A DNA stretch of 5,732 bases from an uncultured Micrococcales bacterium. GTDB lineage: Bacteria; Actinomycetota; Actinomycetes; Actinomycetales; Microbacteriaceae. The DNA lies in assembly GCA_903893675.1 (NCBI GenBank), contig CAITNA010000182.1, positions 1-5,732 of the forward strand. The letters are read 5' to 3'. Shown in pieces: positions 1-4,269 of the stretch (positions are counted from its first letter, which is position 1; the number at the start of each line of letters is the position of its first letter). Position numbers and translations under genes: made by a program. The notes below the pieces were generated by a model that was given only the letters and a program-made list of their open reading frames with translations, did no database searches and was not told the DNA's origin.

Positions 1-2
1 CA

Positions 3-287
3 TCTGAAGTGCGCTGTTCCAAAAGCGTAGTAAGCAAATGGATATCCGATATACAGTTAACAGAAAACCAAATAGAAAAGCTAAAAGATAATCAGGATAG
101 AGGCCGCGCTAAGGCGGCAAAACACCCTAATAGCAGCAGGGCGAAATGGGAAAGGATTAGGAATAATCTCAAAAGCGAATCCAGGAAAGATATCCCAAGA
201 AAATTCTCAAAAAAACTTTTAAACATTGTAGGTGCTGCATTATATTGGGCAGAGGGATACAACGCCGCAAACGGCACTTACCGCTAG
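3..287 (+). CDS. Partial, foreign-looking helix-turn-helix protein (5' end outside the window, abruptly ended)
   Basis: The reading frame is open from the window edge (codons S-E before the GTG at 9), so the true start probably lies upstream. The N-terminal part reads SKSVVSKWISDIQLTENQ, which looks like the recognition helix of a helix-turn-helix followed by the W-[IV]-x-D-I-x-L-T-x-x-Q signature. From memory, this signature is seen in uncharacterised proteins of candidate-phylum and other metagenomic genomes. A lysine/arginine-rich linker follows, then GAALYWAEGY near the end. In the proteins I recall, that motif is followed by a further domain of roughly 100 residues, somewhat like a LAGLIDADG-type fold. 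Here the frame stops eight residues later, so the C-terminal half is missing. Base composition is about 40% GC against about 60% in the rest of the window, and AGA, AGG, ATA and TTA codons are frequent. It could be a truncated mobile or phage-related gene, or come from another organism by assembly error. No function is assigned. Confidence 0.5.
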   Translation, partial: SEVRCSKSVVSKWISDIQLTENQIEKLKDNQDRGRAKAAKHPNSSRAKWERIRNNLKSESRKDIPRKFSKKLLNIVGAALYWAEGYNAANGTYR

Positions 288-300
288 ACACCGCGAACTC
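250..300. other. Composition break between AT-rich left edge and actinobacterial DNA
   Basis: Bases 1-240 contain about 95 G or C (hand count, about 40%), with A-runs such as those around 200-222. From about 260 on, the sequence has the GC-rich, CTC/CTG/GAC/GAG-rich style of the downstream genes. The partial left-hand frame stops at 285-287 and the HIT gene starts at 323, so neither flanking gene spans the change intact. A short GCCG-CAAA-CGGC inverted repeat lies at 264-275. No insertion-sequence end, tRNA end or duplicated target site is visible, so the nature of the join (insertion, deletion or assembly chimera) is open. Confidence 0.6.
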
Positions 301-313
301 TAAACTTGGTGTC

Positions 314-318
314 GGAGG
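314..318 (+). promoter_or_regulatory. Shine-Dalgarno that fixes the TTG start of the HIT gene
   Basis: GGAGG at 314-318 lies 4 nt before TTG 323, a somewhat short but workable spacing. No ATG or GTG is in frame between this site and the conserved C-x-x-C of the HIT protein. The in-frame ATG at 245 lies in or beside the composition break and would add 26 basic residues that have no place in the family. Confidence 0.65.
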
Positions 319-322
319 CAAA

Positions 323-655
323 TTGACCAATCAGGATTGCATTTTTTGCAAGATCATCTCGGGAGACATCCCGGCCACGCTAGTTGCAGAGTCAGAGCAC
401 GCCATCGCGTTCAACGACATCAACCCGCAGCAGGCCATTCACGTTCTTGTGGTTCCTCGTGAACACCACTCAAACATCGCCGAGCTAGCCTTCGCGAACG
501 AGGCCGCACTTGTCGATCTGATTCGGCTCGGCTCGAAGGTTGCCGATGAACTCTCGACAGGCTCATTCCGCTTTACTTTCAACACCGGCGTCGATGCCGG
601 CCAAACCGTGTTCCACGCGCACGGCCACGTCACCAGCAAGACCCCAAAGGCCTAG
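323..655 (+). CDS. hinT: Histidine triad (HIT) nucleotide-binding protein, HinT-like
   Basis: This is a 110-residue HIT-superfamily protein, the normal size for HinT-type purine nucleoside phosphoramidases, which hydrolyse AMP linked to amines in the cytosol. It shows the family order: C-I-F-C at residues 6-9 (the N-terminal Cys pair found in many HinT proteins), ISGDIPA at 12-18, HVLVVPREHH at 40-49, and NTGVDAGQTVFHAHGH at 87-102. The triad is H98-x-H100-x-H102, with H100 expected to be the nucleophile. The protein ends eight residues after the last His, and the frequent GG after the triad is absent. The start is TTG at 323, chosen for the GGAGG just upstream and because the protein then begins immediately before C-I-F-C. 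The stop TAG is directly followed by the phoH ATG. HIT genes commonly stand just upstream of phoH-ybeY in Actinobacteria, usually after rsmE, which is not present here. The physiological substrate cannot be told from sequence. Confidence 0.9.
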   Translation: MTNQDCIFCKIISGDIPATLVAESEHAIAFNDINPQQAIHVLVVPREHHSNIAELAFANEAALVDLIRLGSKVADELSTGSFRFTFNTGVDAGQTVFHAHGHVTSKTPKA

Positions 656-1654
656 ATGACAACCAACAACCAACCGGTGCGCGAGTTCATCGAAGTCACC
701 AGTGTTCCGATGGTGAATCTGCTCGGCACCAACGACGGGCTGCTTCGCACTCTCGAGTCGACATTTCCTACGGTCGATGTGCTGGTGCGCTCAAACAAGA
801 TCACGTTGCAGGGCCCGCGAAAAGATGTCGATGCGGTTCGCGCACTCGTGGCCGAGATGATCGAACTCGTCGCAGGTGGCCAGCAGCTCGAGCCGCAGGC
901 AGTCTCACGCTCAGCCAAGATGATTGACGACTCGGTTCGACCTGCCGATGTGCTGAGTCAAAGCATTCTTTCTTCGCGTGGCAAGAGCATTCGCCCGAAG
1001 ACCCTTGGCCAGAAGCAATACGTCGACGCAATCGATGGGCACACCATCGTCTTCGGCATCGGTCCTGCCGGAACCGGCAAGACCTACCTCGCGATGGCGA
1101 AGGCCGTGCAGGCCTTGCAGCGCAAGGAAATCAGCCGGATCATCTTGACCCGCCCGGCGGTTGAGGCGGGCGAGCGCCTCGGCTTCTTGCCAGGAACGCT
1201 CAACGAGAAGATCGACCCATACCTGCGCCCACTGTTCGACGCGCTGCACGAGATGCTCGACCCAGATGCCGTGCCAAAGCTAATGGCCAGCGGCACCATC
1301 GAGGTTGCCCCGCTTGCATACATGCGCGGTCGCACGCTCAACGATTCGTTCATCATCCTTGATGAGGCTCAGAACACCACAAAAGAGCAGATGAAGATGT
1401 TCCTGACTCGTCTCGGTTTCAACTCGAAGATGGTCGTCACCGGCGATGCCACTCAGATCGACCTGCCAAACGGTGTGTCTGGCCTGAAGACCGCGACCGA
1501 GGTGCTCGACGAGGTTGCCGATCTCAAGTTCTGTTACCTCACCTCGGATGACGTTGTGCGCCACTCGCTGGTCGCCAAGATCGTCGACGCCTACTCGAAG
1601 TTCGACGAGAAGCAGCAGGTAAAGCAGGCGGCAAAGGCGGCGGCGAAGAAATGA
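656..1654 (+). CDS. phoH: PhoH-family ATPase
   Basis: This 332-residue protein is of typical PhoH length. Residues 1-110 form the family's N-terminal part, including an RNA-binding-like segment around 40-75. The P-loop ATPase domain occupies about 115-315, with Walker A GPAGTGKT at 136-143 (K142 and T143 bind phosphate and Mg), LTRPAVEAGERLGFLPG at 164-180, Walker B FIILDEAQN at 232-240 (D236, E237) and the VTGDATQIDL segment at 261-270. The last 13 residues are Lys/Ala/Gln-rich and probably disordered. The family is cytosolic, related to the helicase-like domain of superfamily 1, and is linked to RNA metabolism. The phosphate-starvation name comes from E. coli and nothing here shows such control. 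ATG 656 follows the HIT stop with no gap, with AAAGG at 646-650 as ribosome binding site. The stop overlaps the ybeY start (ATGA). The identification is secure, the biochemical role less so. Confidence 0.95.
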   Translation: MTTNNQPVREFIEVTSVPMVNLLGTNDGLLRTLESTFPTVDVLVRSNKITLQGPRKDVDAVRALVAEMIELVAGGQQLEPQAVSRSAKMIDDSVRPADVLSQSILSSRGKSIRPKTLGQKQYVDAIDGHTIVFGIGPAGTGKTYLAMAKAVQALQRKEISRIILTRPAVEAGERLGFLPGTLNEKIDPYLRPLFDALHEMLDPDAVPKLMASGTIEVAPLAYMRGRTLNDSFIILDEAQNTTKEQMKMFLTRLGFNSKMVVTGDATQIDLPNGVSGLKTATEVLDEVADLKFCYLTSDDVVRHSLVAKIVDAYSKFDEKQQVKQAAKAAAKK

Positions 1655-2109
1655 CCATCGAGATCAACAACGACAGCGGCCAGGCGGTCGACGAGGTTCG
1701 CGTTCTGAAGTTGGCAACCTTCGCGCTAGATAAGTTGCACATTCACCCGGCGGCAGAACTCGCAATTCAGTTCGTCGACGTCGAAACTATGAGCGAACTG
1801 CACGTGCGCTGGATGGAAGAAGAAGGCCCAACCGACGTGCTCAGTTTCCCGATGGACGAGCTGCGCATCGGCTCTGAAGAAGAGCAGACACCAGCCGGCT
1901 TGCTCGGTGACATCGTGGTTTGCCCCGAGTATGCCCAGGGCAACGCAGACAAGGCCGGCCACGCGCTGATGAACGAGATTCTGCTTCTCGTGACTCACGG
2001 CATCTTGCACCTGCTTGGCCTCGACCACGCCACGCCTGATGAAGAGGCTGAGATGTTTGGTCTGCAGCGCGAGATTCTGGCCGACTTCTATGCGAACGAG
2101 GCACTCTAG
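1651..2109 (+). CDS. ybeY: Endoribonuclease YbeY, 16S rRNA maturation factor
   Basis: YbeY is a zinc-dependent single-strand endoribonuclease that acts in 16S rRNA 3'-end processing and 70S ribosome quality control. This copy has 152 residues, the usual size. The metal site HGILHLLGLDH is complete, with H116, H120 and H126 in the H-x3-H-x5-H spacing. The other family signature, GPTDVLSFPMDE at 59-70, and the preceding M-x-x-L-H-x-x-W (47-54, with R53 before the W) are present, as is LLGDIVVCPEYA at 84-95. The ATG lies inside the phoH stop (ATGA, 1651-1654). The nearest purine-rich site, AAAGG at 1633-1637, is too far away to be a strong binding site, so translation probably depends on ribosomes terminating on phoH. 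The TAG stop is immediately followed by the GTG of the next gene. Nothing is unusual in the protein itself. Location next to phoH and one gene before era is standard and supports the role. Confidence 0.96.
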   Translation: MTIEINNDSGQAVDEVRVLKLATFALDKLHIHPAAELAIQFVDVETMSELHVRWMEEEGPTDVLSFPMDELRIGSEEEQTPAGLLGDIVVCPEYAQGNADKAGHALMNEILLLVTHGILHLLGLDHATPDEEAEMFGLQREILADFYANEAL

Positions 2110-3237
2110 GTGCTAGCCGTCGCGTTTTACCTTTCGGCGCTGTTTGCGCTGCTCACCCTGCTTGCCGCTGTGCTCAAGGCGGCACTAGAGGCAGACGTCG
2201 AGAACCAGGCCAAAGCTGAGTCGCTCAGTTTCGTTCGCATGACCCTCACCGGAATCTTTGGCGTGACCATTGGTCAGTCGCTGGTTCCACTAGGCATGGC
2301 TTGGTGGCTAACCGCAATCATTTCGGTTGTGCTGATGGTTGCCGTGCTGTTGCTCTCGCAGGTTTCGGCCCGCAGACTCGGCCACCGAAAGTTCGGTTTG
2401 ACCCTGGCGCGCTGGCTTGCTCCGGTGATCAACTCGATCCACCTGCTCTTCACCCCCTTGTCTTTGCCAAAAGTCGACGAGCCAGAAGAGTTCGAGCAGG
2501 AGTTGCTCGAATCTGTCGAAGAACTCAGCGAGACCTGGATTCGCGAAATTATGGTTCCGCGAATCGATATGGCGACCATCCCAGCTGATTCGACCCTTGC
2601 AGAGGCGACAGAGTTCTTCGCTGCCAAGGGCATCACTCGTGCACCCGTCACCGGAAAGACCGTCGATGAGGTCGTTGGCGTGCTCTATCTGAAAGACCTG
2701 GTTCGCACCCTTCACAAGGCCAACAAGGCCGCAGCGAAACAGCCGGTGACCAAGGTTGCTCGCAAGGCCGTGTTCCTGCCTGAGTCGCTGCCGCTCGACG
2801 ATTTGCTGCAAGCCATGCGCGAGCAGAACACCCACATCGTTGTTGTGGTCGATGAATACGGCGGTGTTGCCGGCCTGGTCACACTCGGTGACGTCATCGA
2901 CGAGTTGGTCGGCGAGATTGCCGATGCCAACGAAGACGACCAGGGTCCAGACGCCTTGGATGACGGTGGCTATCGAGTCGCCGCCCGACACTCATTGGTC
3001 GACCTCGGCGATTTGTTCGAGATCGAACTCGAAGAAGAAGATGTCGACTCGGTTGGTGGTCTGATGACCAAGCAGCTCGAGCGCCTGCCCGCAAAGGGCG
3101 ACGTAGTGAACTACTCGGGGCTTCGCTTTACCGCGGAGCGCTTCGAGGGGCGACACAAGCGCATGAAAACCGTTCTCGTGCACCGTGATCAAGACCTGGC
3201 AGACGCGGTTGCCGGATTCGAAGGACTGCCAGAATGA
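2110..3237 (+). CDS. CNNM/CorC-type membrane protein with CBS pair (hemolysin-family)
   Basis: This 375-residue protein has three parts. Residues 1 to about 118 are membrane-associated, with hydrophobic stretches at about 1-24, 45-63, 66-84 and possibly 100-118. A CBS pair follows, the first repeat starting at IMVPRIDM (147-154) and running to about 200, the second at about 213-269 with HIVVVVDEYGGVAGLVTLGDVIDELVGEI split over 242-270. A CorC_HlyC domain lies at about 285-360. The family is associated with Mg2+/Co2+ efflux or resistance, and the CBS pair senses adenine nucleotides. The older 'hemolysin' label (TlyC) is not evidence of haemolysis. The membrane part is short: I recall about 170-180 residues in full CNNM domains, and the usual E-x-x-P-K-type motif is not seen, so transport activity is uncertain. 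The GTG start follows the ybeY stop directly, with ACGAGG at 2096-2101 eight nt upstream. The stop overlaps the era start (ATGA). This gene is a usual neighbour of ybeY and era. Confidence 0.88.
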   Translation: MLAVAFYLSALFALLTLLAAVLKAALEADVENQAKAESLSFVRMTLTGIFGVTIGQSLVPLGMAWWLTAIISVVLMVAVLLLSQVSARRLGHRKFGLTLARWLAPVINSIHLLFTPLSLPKVDEPEEFEQELLESVEELSETWIREIMVPRIDMATIPADSTLAEATEFFAAKGITRAPVTGKTVDEVVGVLYLKDLVRTLHKANKAAAKQPVTKVARKAVFLPESLPLDDLLQAMREQNTHIVVVVDEYGGVAGLVTLGDVIDELVGEIADANEDDQGPDALDDGGYRVAARHSLVDLGDLFEIELEEEDVDSVGGLMTKQLERLPAKGDVVNYSGLRFTAERFEGRHKRMKTVLVHRDQDLADAVAGFEGLPE

Positions 3238-4121
3238 CCTATCGCGCCGGATTCGTATCTTTTGTTGGCCGACCGAACGTCGGAAAATCAACACTCACCA
3301 ACGCGCTGGTCGGTGAAAAGGTTGCGATCACAAGCTCGAAGCCGCAGACCACCCGGCGCGCGATTCGCGGTATCGTGCACCGCGACTTCGGTCAGCTGAT
3401 TGTTGTCGACACCCCTGGGCTGCACCGCCCACGCACACTTCTCGGCCAGCGCCTAAACGACCTGGTCGAGGCGACACTCGGCGATGTAGATGTAATTGGC
3501 TTTTGCATCCCGGCGAATGAAAAGATCGGGCTCGGCGACACCTTTATCAACGAGCAGCTCAGTCGCTACGGCCGAGCCAAGTTGGTTGCAATCGTCACCA
3601 AGAGCGAAACCGTATCGCGCGAAAAGCTAGCCGAGCAGTTGCTCGAGGTTCAGAAGTTGCGCGACTGGCAGGCGATCATCCCGGTTTCGGCCGTTGAGGG
3701 TCAGCAGCTCGAACAGTTGGTCACACTTCTGGTTGAGCACATGCCGCCATCAGAGCAGCTCTACCCAGACGAGGCAGTCACCGATGAAACCATCGAGGCT
3801 CGCATCTGCGAGCTGGTTCGCGAGGCTGCACTCGAGGGCGTGCGCGACGAACTGCCGCACTCGCTTGCCGTCACCTTGGATGAGATGAACCCGCGCGAGG
3901 ACAAACCACTTATCGACGTGCACGTGAACGTCTGGGTTGAGCGCGACTCGCAAAAGGCAATCGTGATCGGCAAGGGCGGCTCGCGTCTTCGCGAGGTCGG
4001 GCAGCAGGCCAGGCTCGAGATCGAGAAGCTGCTCGGCTCGAAGGTCTTTCTCTCGATTCGCGTGAAGGTCGCCCCCGACTGGCAGCGCGACCCGAAGCAG
4101 CTCGGTCGCCTCGGTTTTTAG
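3234..4121 (+). CDS. era: GTPase Era, 30S ribosome assembly factor
   Basis: Era binds the 3' end of 16S rRNA through its KH domain and couples GTP hydrolysis to late 30S assembly at the ribosome and inner membrane. The protein has 295 residues, a normal length. The GTPase domain shows G1 GRPNVGKS at 12-19, the switch I segment SSKPQTTR at 34-41, G3 DTPG at 59-62 and G5 VSAVEG at 151-156. The G4 position is TKSE at 122-125: Thr for Asn is common in actinobacterial Era, but Glu in place of the guanine-contacting Asp is unexpected. The KH domain has IVIGKGGSRLREVG at 243-256 with the GKGG loop intact, and the family's ending W-x-R-x(5-7)-LGRLGF is complete, so the gene is not truncated. ATG 3234 overlaps the previous stop (ATGA) and has AAGGA at 3221-3225, eight nt upstream. 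It is the last gene of the coupled block; the leuA promoter begins one base after its stop. Confidence 0.96.
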   Translation: MTYRAGFVSFVGRPNVGKSTLTNALVGEKVAITSSKPQTTRRAIRGIVHRDFGQLIVVDTPGLHRPRTLLGQRLNDLVEATLGDVDVIGFCIPANEKIGLGDTFINEQLSRYGRAKLVAIVTKSETVSREKLAEQLLEVQKLRDWQAIIPVSAVEGQQLEQLVTLLVEHMPPSEQLYPDEAVTDETIEARICELVREAALEGVRDELPHSLAVTLDEMNPREDKPLIDVHVNVWVERDSQKAIVIGKGGSRLREVGQQARLEIEKLLGSKVFLSIRVKVAPDWQRDPKQLGRLGF

Positions 4122-4151
4122 TTGCCAGCCCGAGAACCCCTCGGCTAACCT
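4122..4151 (+). promoter_or_regulatory. Sigma70-type promoter for leuA
   Basis: A -35 element TTGCCA (4122-4127, five of six bases matching TTGACA) and a -10 element TAACCT (4146-4151) are separated by 18 nt. The -10 ends 6 nt before the leader-peptide GTG at 4158, so transcription should start at or within a base or two of that codon. The spacer contains a 5-bp inverted repeat, CCGAG 4130-4134 with CTCGG 4140-4144, which might be an operator half-site pair or chance. The promoter begins directly after the era stop, consistent with leuA being a separate transcription unit. It is predicted from pattern and position only. Confidence 0.6.
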
Positions 4152-4157
4152 AGAAAC

Positions 4158-4199
4158 GTGTTCTTCGGGCTCCTTCTTAGTGGCCGCGACGAGGCCTAA
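4158..4199 (+). CDS. leuA leader peptide with three consecutive Leu codons
   Basis: GTG at 4158 opens a 13-codon frame ending in TAA at 4197-4199: M-F-F-G-L-L-L-S-G-R-D-E-A. The three leucine codons are CTC-CTT-CTT at 4170-4178, in the middle of the peptide as expected for a leucine sensor. There is no good Shine-Dalgarno before it, but the -10 box is placed so that the mRNA would begin at the GTG, which actinobacteria translate efficiently as leaderless mRNA. The last four sense codons lie in the 5' arm of the hairpin at 4184-4220, so the position of the ribosome on the leader decides whether that hairpin forms. Known parallels are leucine leader peptides in bacterial attenuators. The peptide itself probably has no other function. 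Confidence 0.7.
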   Translation: MFFGLLLSGRDEA

Positions 4200-4240
4200 C
4201 TCCCGGCCTCCTCGTCGCGGAGAGTTCGCTATTCCGGGGC
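4184..4240 (+). promoter_or_regulatory. leuA 5' RNA element: 11-bp hairpin with possible pseudoknot (LEU-element-like)
   Basis: CCGCGACGAGG (4184-4194) pairs perfectly with CCTCGTCGCGG (4210-4220), leaving a 15-nt loop. The loop can pair further downstream in two mutually overlapping ways: AACTC 4198-4202 with GAGTT 4222-4226, one nt past the stem, or CCCGG 4202-4206 with CCGGG 4234-4238. Either gives an H-type pseudoknot. A conserved pseudoknot upstream of leuA, called the LEU element, has been described for most Actinobacteria, and this region fits in position and architecture. No U-run follows the stem, so it is not a classical terminator. CTCCT 4208-4212 at the 3' arm is complementary to the leuA ribosome-binding site AGGAG 4259-4263, which suggests control of translation rather than termination. 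Folding energies were not computed. Confidence 0.65.
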
Positions 4241-4258
4241 AAACCACAAAGCCCAACT

Positions 4259-4263
4259 AGGAG
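4259..4263 (+). promoter_or_regulatory. leuA Shine-Dalgarno, possible target of leader anti-SD
   Basis: AGGAG at 4259-4263 lies 6 nt before ATG 4270, an ideal spacing that fixes the leuA start. It is complementary over all five bases to CTCCT at 4208-4212, at the base of the loop and 3' arm of the upstream hairpin, so its accessibility may depend on that structure. Confidence 0.75.
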
Positions 4264-4269
4264 CACCAC

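Noticed and set aside
103..118. GCCGC/GCGGC hairpin in the AT-rich segment
   Set aside because: It is only 5 bp, lies within coding sequence for R-G-R-A-K-A-A-K, and has no terminator tail or repeat elsewhere in the window.
245..322. N-terminal extension of the HIT protein from ATG 245
   Set aside because: The 26 added residues are basic, lie across the composition break and precede the conserved C-I-F-C start of the family. The GGAGG at 314-318 points to TTG 323.
1615..1651. Repetitive GCGGCAAAGGCGGCGGCGAAG tract at the end of phoH
   Set aside because: It is explained by the Lys/Ala-rich C-terminal tail of PhoH. It is too short and irregular for a functional repeat.
2308..2991. 227-codon open frame on the minus strand inside the CBS-protein gene
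   Set aside because: It is a shadow of the high-GC coding strand, with no recognisable domain and no ribosome-binding or promoter context.
4184..4220. Rho-independent terminator of the era operon
   Set aside because: The stem is strong but is followed by AGAGTTCGCT with no U-run, and it lies inside and after the leuA leader ORF downstream of a good promoter, so a regulatory role for leuA fits better.
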